The notes under the pieces were generated by a model. It saw only the letters and a list, made by a program, of their open reading frames with translations. It made no database searches and was not told where the DNA came from. This document shows, one piece after another, positions 9,486 to 18,332 of a DNA stretch of 64,000 nucleotides. Both the position numbers and the translations under genes were made by a program. Positions within the stretch are counted from its first letter, which is position 1, and every line of letters begins with the position of its first letter. The DNA is from Myxococcaceae bacterium (GTDB lineage: Bacteria; Myxococcota; Myxococcia; Myxococcales; Myxococcaceae), in contig JAEUJQ010000073.1 in the NCBI GenBank assembly GCA_016793095.1, forward strand, positions 62,001-126,000, read 5' to 3'.

Positions 9486-10586
9486 TCAGCGGTCGGCGCG
9501 GTGGCCCGTGTACTCGTAGCCGTAGCCCTGGCGGATCTGCTCGACCGTGAGCTGGTGGAGCGGCTTGCGCAGCGAGCTGCCGAGCTCGGGGTACGTCGGC
9601 CGGAACTCGCCTTCGCCACCCAGCCCCAGGTTGCGGATCATGCTCACCACCGCGTTCGGGTTCTCGTCGTGGTACAGCACCGCGCCGTCCACCGCCGAGC
9701 AGACGTCGAACTCGATCGAGTCACCCGCGCGGAAGCCGCGCTCGAGCATCGGCAGCGTGTTCTCGGGAGCGCCGCTGCCATCCGGTCCGCCGCGATGGCA
9801 CTGCACCTTCGGTCGCAGCGGGTCGTTCTTCCCGCAGACCTCGTCGAGCACCTTGTTCAGCAGCGCCGGGTTGTCGGTGACGATGAAGTCCGGCTTCAGC
9901 TTCGCCAGCTTCCGCATCTTCGCCTCGTCGTTGATGGTCCACACGACGAGCTGCTTGCCGTAGTGGGGGCTCTTCGGGTCGCGGGTCTTCGACAGCGTCT
10001 GCTTCGTCAGCCGCAACAGATCGTCGAAGCCGCCCGTCCTCAAGGGCGCCCGGGGGTCACCGATGGACACGAAGGCGTTGTTGCCGCTGCCCTTCAGCGG
10101 ATCCGCCGCGTCGGGCGAGTTGCCGATGAAGAAGGCGTTGAGCTGCTCCTTGTCGAGCGAGAAGCGGTTGAAGGTCGAGAAGTCCTTCGAGCTCTTGAAC
10201 TCGTCCTTCATCACCTTGAGCATCTTCTCGTCGTTGCAGGCGATGAAGACCTGGTTCTTCAGCTGCGGGTACTTGCGCAGGGCTTCCATGTACTGCCGCG
10301 CCATGCGGCGGGCGACCTCGGGCTTGTCGGACGGCAGCTTGGTGTCGAGCTGAATCACCTTGCCGGGGAACCGGGTGGCCAGCGCGAAGGCCTCCTCGAG
10401 CGACGGAATGTGGCGGTCGTTCGGGTTGGTCAGCGCCTCGACGCGCGTGACTTCGCGCACCGGGGTCTTCACCCAGGCGTCGTTGATGCGTATTGGGCTC
10501 GTCGGCGACATGTCGCAGACGGCGAGCTGGCGGCGGGGCAGGGAGGAGGTGATGGGGAGCGGGTGGTGGCGGCGGATGGTCGTCAT
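9486..10586 (-). CDS. Glycerophosphodiester phosphodiesterase-like protein with circularly permuted motif order
   Basis: 366 aa. All signature elements of the GDPD TIM barrel are present, but in rotated order. Residues 60-66 (IPSLEEA), 80-83 (LDTK), 216-219 (WTIN) and 237-240 (TDNP) are motifs of the C-terminal half of a normal GDPD. After a short linker come the motifs that normally open the domain: HRGG 264-267, PENT 274-277, EFDV 292-295, HDENP 306-310 and LTVEQIR 346-352. The N-terminus has no signal peptide. A folded barrel could still form because the ends of a TIM barrel lie close together. Predicted activity, if any, is hydrolysis of glycerophosphodiesters to glycerol-3-phosphate and an alcohol. 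Alternative: a truncated product of a tandem gene duplication. The family is clear; activity is uncertain. Confidence 0.75.
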   Translation of the reverse strand: MTTIRRHHPLPITSSLPRRQLAVCDMSPTSPIRINDAWVKTPVREVTRVEALTNPNDRHIPSLEEAFALATRFPGKVIQLDTKLPSDKPEVARRMARQYMEALRKYPQLKNQVFIACNDEKMLKVMKDEFKSSKDFSTFNRFSLDKEQLNAFFIGNSPDAADPLKGSGNNAFVSIGDPRAPLRTGGFDDLLRLTKQTLSKTRDPKSPHYGKQLVVWTINDEAKMRKLAKLKPDFIVTDNPALLNKVLDEVCGKNDPLRPKVQCHRGGPDGSGAPENTLPMLERGFRAGDSIEFDVCSAVDGAVLYHDENPNAVVSMIRNLGLGGEGEFRPTYPELGSSLRKPLHQLTVEQIRQGYGYEYTGHRADR

Positions 10587-10596
10587 GCCCGTTCCT

Positions 10597-10663
10597 CAGT
10601 GCAGTCGATGGGCCACCGCGCAGGGCTGCGAGAGGAAGGCCCGTCGTCTCCGGGCAGGCGACA
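10597..10663. repeat. Intergenic dispersed repeat, copy 1
   Basis: 67-bp segment beginning CAGTGCAGTCGATGGGCCAC. It aligns without gaps to 11213-11279 at about 53 of 67 positions; the longest identical run is ATGGGCCACCGCGCA. It starts 11 bp upstream of the start codon of the GDPD-like gene. Both copies are in the same orientation and outside supported genes. Confidence 0.6.
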
Positions 10664-10792
10664 GGCTGGAGCGGACGGGCCTGGAGCGAGCGCTCCACTG
10701 TCGCTCCGCAGGCGACAAAGCACGGGGTGGCCAGCGAGGCGCAGCCTTCCGTGCTTGCCACGCGCGGGCGCCCTTGTTCGAGTCCCGGTGCG

Positions 10793-10996
10793 ATGAGGTG
10801 GCTCGGCGGCGTCCTCGGGGTGGTGCTGGGAATGGTGGCGGGCCTCTTTCTGCCGGTCCTCGTCTTCGCCGCGTTCAAGCTCGGCACCACTGGCTCGTAC
10901 GAGGAGATCCTCCCGGCGTCGTTCATCGGGATGATCCTGGGCGCGCCGCTGGGTGGGGCCCTCGGCTTCGTCCTGGGCCGCCGCGCGCGCCCCTGA
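10793..10996 (+). CDS. Small two-helix membrane protein
   Basis: 67-aa protein from the ATG at 10793. It has two hydrophobic helices: about residues 4-24 (LGGVLGVVLGMVAGLFLPVL) and 43-62 (SFIGMILGAPLGGALGFVLG), joined by a short polar loop, and ends in a basic tail (RRARP). Gly-zipper-like spacing (GxxxG) is seen in both helices. It is bracketed by the two copies of the 67-bp intergenic repeat. No family recognised. The codon pattern is consistent with coding, but it is short, and no strong ribosome site precedes it. Confidence 0.5.
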   Translation: MRWLGGVLGVVLGMVAGLFLPVLVFAAFKLGTTGSYEEILPASFIGMILGAPLGGALGFVLGRRARP

Positions 10997-11320
10997 GCGC
11001 GACGGCGCTCTCGGCTCAGCGACGGTGGCACTCCGCGATGGAGACCGCCGCGCCATCGCTGATCGAGGCGACGAGCGCTCCGGACAGCGGACGACTCCGA
11101 GGGCCCGCCCGCCACTGCGCTCGTGCCTGCAGCCGGCCAGCGCGAGGACCCTCTGGAAGCGCGTCGAAGGCTCTGAGGAGCTCGGCGAGCCTCGGCGATG
11201 GGAGCCAGTGCTCACTGCAGTCCATGGGCCACCGCGCAAGGCTGCGAGGAGGCACCCGCTTGTCTCGGGGCAGGCGACGCGTCACTGGCTCACGGCCCGA
11301 ACCGTGTATGCAGGACCCCC
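10997..11320. other. Intergenic region, 324 bp
   Basis: Holds the second copy of the 67-bp repeat (11213-11279) and the upstream region of the phosphoesterase gene. Open frames crossing it on both strands have no recognisable product. Nothing else supported. Confidence 0.5.
11213..11279. repeat. Intergenic dispersed repeat, copy 2
   Basis: 67-bp partner of 10597-10663 (about 79% identity, ungapped), ending 41 bp before the start of the lipoprotein phosphoesterase. It could be a degenerate repetitive extragenic element or a shared regulatory region. Confidence 0.6.
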
Positions 11321-12820
11321 ATGCGCTTCTCGGTCGTGGCAGTCGTGTTGCTGGGGTGCGGCCCGTCGCCGCTTTCGCCGTCCCTGCGGCCGCTCGACCC
11401 GGTACGGACGACGCTCGACCGAACGCTCAGCCCAGCCACCCGGCGGCAGCGGTCGCCCGACAACCCGGCGATTCCCGCGGTGCTCTCACGGGCGCTCGCG
11501 AACGGCTGGGGTGACACGACCGAGGGCCCCGGGACACCGCACGCTGCCCGGACCTTCGACGGCTCGCCCGCGCCACGCCTCGAGCCCGGGGTGCGCCCGC
11601 TCGTGCGCTTCGTGCACCTCGCCGACCTGCAGCTCATCGACGACGAGTCGCCGATGCGCATCACCAGCCTCGACGCGGCCGGCTTCGCCGCGGGCGCCGC
11701 GCGTCCTCAGGAGCCCCACGCCTGCCGCCTCGCCAACGCCGCGGTGCGCACCATCAACGCGCTCCACCGGCAGGCGCCCCTCGACTTCGTGCTGCTCGGC
11801 GGTGACAACATCGACAGCGCCCAGGCCAACGAGCTCGACTGGCTGCTCGGCGTGCTGAACGGCGGCCGCGCCGTGGAGTGCGACTCCGGCGACGACGACG
11901 ACCCGGTGCGCGGCCCCGCCAACGACGGCAAAGACGCGTTCGTCTCTGAGGGGCTCGCGATGCCGTGGCGATGGGTGTCGGGGAACCACGACGAGCTCGT
12001 GCAGGGCTTGTTCGCGGTGAACGCCGAGCGCGAGGCCGCGGCCATGGGCAGTGACGCTGCGGGTGGAACGCGGTCCGGCGCCGGCGCGCTCCTCGAGCCC
12101 GGGTCGATGACGCCCGCCGATGCGCGACGGGGGCTGCTCACCCCGAAGGCGTTGCTGTCGCGCGTGGGCGCGGACGGGGACGGCCATGGCCTCACGCCAG
12201 CGGCGCTCGAGCGCGGCAAGGCGTTCTCGAGCTTCGACGTGCCGGGCACGCCGCTCACCTTCCTCCTCCTCGACACCGCGGCCGAGTCGGGCGGCGATGA
12301 CGCGCTCCTCCGCGGTCAGGACTTCGACGCTTTCATCGAGCCGGTGCTCGCGCGCGCTGCGTCGGAGGGCCGGGTCGTGCTCCTGGCGGCGCACCACGCG
12401 ACCGACCGGCTCACGACCAACGGCGGAGCCCTCGGCGTCGCACAGGCCGACGCGATGACACCAGCGCGGGTGCTCGAGCGCCTGGCCGCGAGCGGCCGTG
12501 TCGCCTTCAGCCTCGTGGGCCACTCTCACACCAACCGCGTTGTGCCGGTGCGCGTCGGCGCTGCCGGCTGGTGGGAGGTCACCACCGCCGCCGTCATCGA
12601 CTTCCCCAACCAGGTGCGCGTCGTCGAGGTCTTCGAGCAGGGCGAGTGGGTGATGCTGCGCGGCACCATCGTCGACCTCGACTTCACCGACGACGCCGTC
12701 GGCCTCGCGGGGCGACGCGCGAGCGTGGCGGACCTCACCTCGGGCTGGCTCGCTGGCGACCGCCTCGTCGGAGGCACTCCAGAAGACCAGAACGTCGAGC
12801 TGTGGATCCGCAGGCGGTGA
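11321..12820 (+). CDS. Lipoprotein metallophosphoesterase (calcineurin-like)
   Basis: 499 aa from the ATG at 11321, which gives a short lipoprotein signal (MRFSVVAVVLLGCG, lipid on Cys13). The frame is open further upstream, but that part lies in the intergenic repeat. The metal-binding motifs of calcineurin-like phosphoesterases appear in order: HLADLQLID (D-x-Q instead of the usual D-x-H), LLGGDNID (GDN), VSGNHDE (GNHD), LLAAHHATD (His) and LVGHSHTNR (GHxH). A dinuclear metal site is therefore likely. A variable insertion lies between GNHD and the last His motifs. Expected to sit on the periplasmic or outer-membrane side and hydrolyse a phosphoester; the substrate cannot be read from sequence. 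It converges with the FISUMP lipoprotein gene. Confidence 0.87.
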   Translation: MRFSVVAVVLLGCGPSPLSPSLRPLDPVRTTLDRTLSPATRRQRSPDNPAIPAVLSRALANGWGDTTEGPGTPHAARTFDGSPAPRLEPGVRPLVRFVHLADLQLIDDESPMRITSLDAAGFAAGAARPQEPHACRLANAAVRTINALHRQAPLDFVLLGGDNIDSAQANELDWLLGVLNGGRAVECDSGDDDDPVRGPANDGKDAFVSEGLAMPWRWVSGNHDELVQGLFAVNAEREAAAMGSDAAGGTRSGAGALLEPGSMTPADARRGLLTPKALLSRVGADGDGHGLTPAALERGKAFSSFDVPGTPLTFLLLDTAAESGGDDALLRGQDFDAFIEPVLARAASEGRVVLLAAHHATDRLTTNGGALGVAQADAMTPARVLERLAASGRVAFSLVGHSHTNRVVPVRVGAAGWWEVTTAAVIDFPNQVRVVEVFEQGEWVMLRGTIVDLDFTDDAVGLAGRRASVADLTSGWLAGDRLVGGTPEDQNVELWIRRR

Positions 12821-12851
12821 GCGCGCCGGAGCGCGGCGCGAGGCTCCGAAA

Positions 12852-12870
12852 CTGCCCGCAGCCCGGGCAG
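12852..12870. terminator. Hairpin between convergent genes
   Basis: CTGCCCG and CGGGCAG form a perfect 7-bp stem with a 5-nt loop, 31 bp after one stop codon and 18 bp before the opposing one. There is no long T-run on either side, so at best a weak bidirectional terminator. Confidence 0.4.
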
Positions 12871-12888
12871 ACGTTCTCTGCGGCGGGC

Positions 12889-14193
12889 TCAGTAGTTCAG
12901 CAGGCAGCGGATGCTGTAGAAGTGCTGCTGTCCGTTCGGGCTCCGCGAGTCGCGGAAGATGCGCCCCTCAGACACGAACCCTCCATCGCCGGCGGGCCGC
13001 GTTCGAGCGAGGCGGCGGAAGAACTGGTTCTCACTGGGCGACCGCAGCCTGCACCACAGCGCCGTCTCGTTGCCGCCGCCCATGGGGCCCGCAAACTCCA
13101 GCACCCAGCCCTCGTAGAGCGCCGAGAAGCCGGTGCTGTTGGTGCGCTCGGCGAGCAGGTCGTCGGCCTCGTCGGTGCCGCGCCAGCCCGTCGCGTCGAC
13201 GTCGGCCAGGCTCATTCCGAGGAAGCGTTCGAGTTCCTTGAACTCGTCGTCGGTCGGCATGTGGAAGCCCGAGGGGCAGGCGTCGAACGTGCTCGCCATG
13301 TAGTAGCGCGCGCCGCCGTCCACGCAGCCGCCCACGCAGCGGGAGTTCGAGCCCGCGTGATACCGCAGGTTCTGGCGGAACCAGCAGCGCGTGCCGATCT
13401 CCACCAGGTCGTAGCGCTGGCCGTCGCGCGCGTCCGTCACCGACGTCATGCCCCGACAGCCCGGGTTGCCCACGCAGACGCCGTCGGTCTGGCACGAGTA
13501 GTTGGCAGGACACCCCACGAGCTGGCAGCGCGGCAGGCAGAGGCCCCGGTCACACGCGTGGTCGGCGCGCCCGCAGTCCGCGGTGGCCGTGCACGTCTTG
13601 AGGCACGCGCTCTGCGTCGGGCCCAGTACCCGGCAATCGGCGCCCGTCGGGCACGGGTCGCGCACGACGTTCTGCACACAGCCCGGGAAGTCGGAGCAGT
13701 ACCCGCCGGGGAAGCCCTGCGAAGGCAGAAAGCAGAAGGCCTGCGTCCCGCGGCATTCACTGTTTGCGGTACAGGGACCTCCCACGCCAGACCGGACGGT
13801 CGAGCCGCCAGCCGAACCGCCGCCCGTCGCCGAGCCACCAGCCGAGCCGCCAGCCGAGCCGCCGCCCGTTACCGAGCCACCAGCCGAACCGCCAGCCGTC
13901 GAGCCACCGCCACCACTTGCTCCAGCCTGGCCGCCTGCGGAGGAGTTCTCCATCACGCGGCACACGCCGGCCGTACACCGCTGCCCTGCGCCGCGGACGC
14001 AGACGTCACAGTTCCGCGCGTCGGTGCCGCATGCTTCGTCCGAGGTGCCGGGAATGCACTGGCCGCTCGACGAGCAGCAGCCGAAGCACGGACCGCAGCT
14101 GCCGACCGGTGCGCCGGTGCTCGCGGAGCACGAGGTCAGCGCCGCCAGGACTGCCACCGCCGCGAAGGCCACGAGGGAACCAGAACGAGACAT
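12889..14193 (-). CDS. Cys-rich lipoprotein with C-terminal FISUMP domain
   Basis: 434 aa. The ATG is preceded by AGGAGG at 8-bp spacing. The signal peptide ends in lipobox LTSC (Cys22). A Cys-rich module follows (about 30-75), then a Gly/Ser/Thr stalk (about 85-135), then a second Cys-rich region (about 140-250). From about 250 to the end is a FISUMP domain (TIGR02145, first described as the Fibrobacter succinogenes major paralogous domain): VTDARDGQRYDLVEIGTRCW, NLRYHAG..., CPSGFHMPTDDEFKELE, and a closing FYSIRC. The domain is predicted to be extracellular and is often found on surface lipoproteins; no catalytic role is established. The layout suggests an outer-surface head on a flexible stalk. 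Confidence 0.88.
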   Translation of the reverse strand: MSRSGSLVAFAAVAVLAALTSCSASTGAPVGSCGPCFGCCSSSGQCIPGTSDEACGTDARNCDVCVRGAGQRCTAGVCRVMENSSAGGQAGASGGGGSTAGGSAGGSVTGGGSAGGSAGGSATGGGSAGGSTVRSGVGGPCTANSECRGTQAFCFLPSQGFPGGYCSDFPGCVQNVVRDPCPTGADCRVLGPTQSACLKTCTATADCGRADHACDRGLCLPRCQLVGCPANYSCQTDGVCVGNPGCRGMTSVTDARDGQRYDLVEIGTRCWFRQNLRYHAGSNSRCVGGCVDGGARYYMASTFDACPSGFHMPTDDEFKELERFLGMSLADVDATGWRGTDEADDLLAERTNSTGFSALYEGWVLEFAGPMGGGNETALWCRLRSPSENQFFRRLARTRPAGDGGFVSEGRIFRDSRSPNGQQHFYSIRCLLNY

Positions 14194-14297
14194 CCGAAAG
14201 CCTCCTCAAGGGGCCGCTTCGACGCGGGCCCGGTTCGCGGATTCACAGTCTACCCGCGAGTCCAGTTGGCTGCGGGGAGGTATAGAGTGCCTCACCT

Positions 14298-15572
<1,275 letters not shown>

Positions 15573-15578
15573 GGCGAC

Positions 15579-17558
15579 ATGGAGCTCATCGGCACCCTCG
15601 TCGGCGAGTACCGCATCGAGCGGCAGCTCGGCGCCGGCGCCATGGGTGAGGTCTATCTCGGCGTGCACCCCGTCATCGGCCGGCAGGTCGCCGTGAAGGT
15701 GCTGCGAAAGGAGATCGCCCGCGACGACTCTCAGGTGAAGCGCTTCATCGAAGAGGCGCGCGCGGTCACCACCATCAAGCACCCTGCGGTGGTCGACATC
15801 TTCGGCTTCGGCACGCTCTCGGACTCGCGGCTGTACCTGGTGATGGACCTGCTCGAGGGCGAGTCGTTCTCGAGCTACCTCAAGGAGCGGGCGCCGCTGC
15901 CCGCGAGCGAGGCCCGGCAGTGGTTGCTCGAGCTGCTCGAGGCCGTCGCCGCCGCGCACGACGCGGGTGTGGTGCACCGCGACCTGAAGCCCAGCAACCT
16001 GTTCCTCGTCGGCAAGCGCGGTCACCAGCGGCTCAAGGTGCTCGACTTCGGCATCGCGCGACGTGTGGACCGCCAGGAGCAGCTCACCCGGCCCAACGTC
16101 CTGCTCGGGAGCCCCGCGTTCATGGCGCCGGAGCAGATCCGCGGCGAGACGGGCCCGTCGTGCGACCTCTACGCCATCGGCTGCGTCGCGTTCGTGATGC
16201 TCACCGGACGGTACGCGTTCCCCACCGAGTCGCTCCTCGCGCTGCTCAACCACCACCTGCTGACGCCCGTGCCCTCCGTCCGCAGCCTGGTGCCCGCGGT
16301 GCCCCGGGCGCTCGACGAGCTGGTGCAGCGGCTGATGGCGAAGGACCCCGCAGACCGGCCCGCGTCGGCGCGCGAGGCGAAGCAACTGCTCGAGGGCCTG
16401 GACGTGGCAGACCCCGACGCGCCGCTCGCAGCGCCCCCGGCCAAGACCGTCGTCGCGAGGGTGCCTGAAGCCGCTGGGCCGCGCACCGACACGATGATGC
16501 CGGCGCTCGATGCCCGGCTCGTGGAGTCTGGAGGTCCCCGCACCGACACGATGATGCCTGCGCTCGACGCACGGTCGGTGGACAGCCCCGGCGCCGCGCG
16601 CACCGACACGCTTCCGCCCCTCGGCGTGCGAGAGCGCGTGGACAGCCCGCGGACCGACCCGCTGCCGCCGCTGGGCGAGCGGGGCCTGGAGTCGCCCGGG
16701 GGTTCACGTACCGACACGATGCCCGCGTTGGCCGCGCGCGGGACTGACACCTCGCCCGCGCTGCTGGTCGGCGCGGCTCGAGCGGCCGCCTCGCCGGTGA
16801 CCCAGCCGTTCGTGGCGGCTCGTCGCGTCGTGTGGCCGTACGTCGCTGGCGCACTCCTCGTCCTCACGGTCGCTGCGCTCGTCGTCCGTCAGGTGCGAAC
16901 CGCGCCATCGGACCCCATCGCGGCCGACTCCGTCCTGTCTGCGCGAGGAGCAGAGGGCGCCGTGAAGCCCGAGCCTCGTGAGGGAACACCGGTCGCGGAC
17001 GACTCCGTCCTGTCTGCGCGAGCAGCAGAGCGTGCCGTGAAGTCCGCGCCTCGGGAGGGAACACCGGTCGCGGACGACTCCGTCACGCCAGCGCGAGGAA
17101 CCGCCGACGGGTCCCCCGTTGCGCCGAAGCCCGCGCCTCTCGAGGGACTCGTGCCGCCCGCGCGGGGGCCCGTCGCCGAGGCAGCGGAGCCTGCGTCTCC
17201 CCGACCACCGACCGACGCCGAGTCAGGCGCGGTCGCCACATCACCGGTGCGCGCCCCGGTCCCCGTCACGGCTGCGCCGGTCGTCCGTCCGGTGCGCCCC
17301 GATCGGAAGGCGGAGCCAGCGCGCCCGGCGGCAGCTCCCGGTGATCGTCTCGCGAAGACGCCCTCGCTCGCCGAACTCTCGAGCAGGCTCGCGCGTGACG
17401 AGGCCGCGGTACGGGAAGGCCGCGCGCTCGGCGGCAAGGCGGCGGCGCTGTTGCTGGAAGACGCCCGGGAGCGCCTGTCAGCCTCGCCCTCGGCGGCAGA
17501 TCGGGTCGAGCTGCAGGTGTTCCTCGATGACTGGGAGCGGAAGCACCTCGCGCGCTGA
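15579..17558 (+). CDS. Transmembrane Ser/Thr protein kinase with TDT-repeat juxtamembrane region
   Basis: 659 aa. The kinase domain occupies about 10-272: Gly-rich loop GAGAMG, Lys40, HRDLKPSN 133-140, DFG 156-158, APEQ 183-186. The cytoplasmic linker (about 300-395) carries six spaced copies of an R/G-T-D-T/P motif (near residues 302, 321, 341, 358, 377, 388), most followed by MPAL or PPL. One membrane helix lies at about 418-437. The periplasmic part starts with two or three copies of a 35-residue repeat (DSVLSARGAE...PREGTPVA) and ends in a helical basic/acidic region. The Thr-rich linker is a plausible autophosphorylation platform for the FHA domain encoded 6 bp upstream. Third gene of the operon follows after 27 bp. 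Confidence 0.92.
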   Translation: MELIGTLVGEYRIERQLGAGAMGEVYLGVHPVIGRQVAVKVLRKEIARDDSQVKRFIEEARAVTTIKHPAVVDIFGFGTLSDSRLYLVMDLLEGESFSSYLKERAPLPASEARQWLLELLEAVAAAHDAGVVHRDLKPSNLFLVGKRGHQRLKVLDFGIARRVDRQEQLTRPNVLLGSPAFMAPEQIRGETGPSCDLYAIGCVAFVMLTGRYAFPTESLLALLNHHLLTPVPSVRSLVPAVPRALDELVQRLMAKDPADRPASAREAKQLLEGLDVADPDAPLAAPPAKTVVARVPEAAGPRTDTMMPALDARLVESGGPRTDTMMPALDARSVDSPGAARTDTLPPLGVRERVDSPRTDPLPPLGERGLESPGGSRTDTMPALAARGTDTSPALLVGAARAAASPVTQPFVAARRVVWPYVAGALLVLTVAALVVRQVRTAPSDPIAADSVLSARGAEGAVKPEPREGTPVADDSVLSARAAERAVKSAPREGTPVADDSVTPARGTADGSPVAPKPAPLEGLVPPARGPVAEAAEPASPRPPTDAESGAVATSPVRAPVPVTAAPVVRPVRPDRKAEPARPAAAPGDRLAKTPSLAELSSRLARDEAAVREGRALGGKAAALLLEDARERLSASPSAADRVELQVFLDDWERKHLAR

Positions 17559-17585
17559 TCCGGCCGATCGCACTGATGTAGTAGC

Positions 17586-18332
17586 GTGCCGACGCTCATG
17601 CTCCTCGGGCTCAGTCTCGTCGTCGCCTTCGTGGAGACCACCAGCCCGGTGTGGGTCGTGGTGCCGGCCGATCGCGACACCCTGTCGCTCGAGGGCGCTC
17701 GCGCGATGAGCCGCGCGCTCGAGAAGACGGGGCGGCAGGCGCCGGTGATGGCCGGTTTTCCAGCCGCCTCATGCCTGCAGCTCGCCGCGAAGGCCCAGGC
17801 TGATTGCCTGGCGCCGCAGGTGAGGTCGACGCAGCTGGTGTTCGTGAGCGCGGTGGGCATTCGCGAGCGCGTCGCGCTGACGGCCTGGGTTCCAGCTCCC
17901 GACGGGAGGGTGCTGGAGGAAGCCGGGGACAAGGGCGCTGCCAATGACCTGGATGGCATCGCGACCGCGGTGACGGCCCGGCTCGCGGCGACCATCGCCG
18001 GGGTGGAGGCGCGACGCGCTGGTGTCGAACCGGTCATCGGGACGCTCGTGGAGGGCACCGCGCCGACCGAGCGGCCTCCACGCTCGAGGATCCTCGAGGT
18101 CGTTGGCTTCAGCGTCGCAGGGGTGGGGCTGGTGGCTGGCGGCGTGCTGGGGCTCGTCGGTGCAGGCCAGGCGCAGCGGGTCAACACGCTCATGCCGGGG
18201 CAGGCGTCCTATTCGCAGGCGATGCTGCTCGAGCAACAGGCCAACGGCATGCTCACCGCCGGTCTCGTCACCGCGCTGGGCGGCGCCGTCTTCGCGATCC
18301 TCTCGGGAGTCCTATGGCTCGTGCTGCCGTGA
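17586..18332 (+). CDS. Exported protein with C-terminal membrane helices, module A (paralogue of 57922-58845)
   Basis: 248 aa from the GTG at 17586 (ATG at 17598 also possible). An N-terminal signal or helix (LMLLGLSLVVAF) is followed by a globular alpha/beta part (about 20-165) and two C-terminal hydrophobic helices (about 172-197 and 220-247). Between the helices is a short Gln/Asn/Ala-rich loop (SYSQAMLLEQQANGMLTAG). The same layout, including a [17 protein letters not shown] loop, is found at 57922-58845, and both genes overlap the start of a Gly-Ser-stalk lipoprotein. Here the overlap is 19 bp. The N-terminal part also resembles the other in discussing a value summed per protein, but sequence identity is low. 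Function unknown; probably the membrane partner of the downstream lipoprotein. Confidence 0.75.
   Translation: MPTLMLLGLSLVVAFVETTSPVWVVVPADRDTLSLEGARAMSRALEKTGRQAPVMAGFPAASCLQLAAKAQADCLAPQVRSTQLVFVSAVGIRERVALTAWVPAPDGRVLEEAGDKGAANDLDGIATAVTARLAATIAGVEARRAGVEPVIGTLVEGTAPTERPPRSRILEVVGFSVAGVGLVAGGVLGLVGAGQAQRVNTLMPGQASYSQAMLLEQQANGMLTAGLVTALGGAVFAILSGVLWLVLP

Noticed and set aside
14194-14297. Sigma-54 promoter (TGGCAC-N5-TTGCA) before the FHA-activator operon
   Set aside because: No match was found in the intergenic sequence; the activator may act on other genes.
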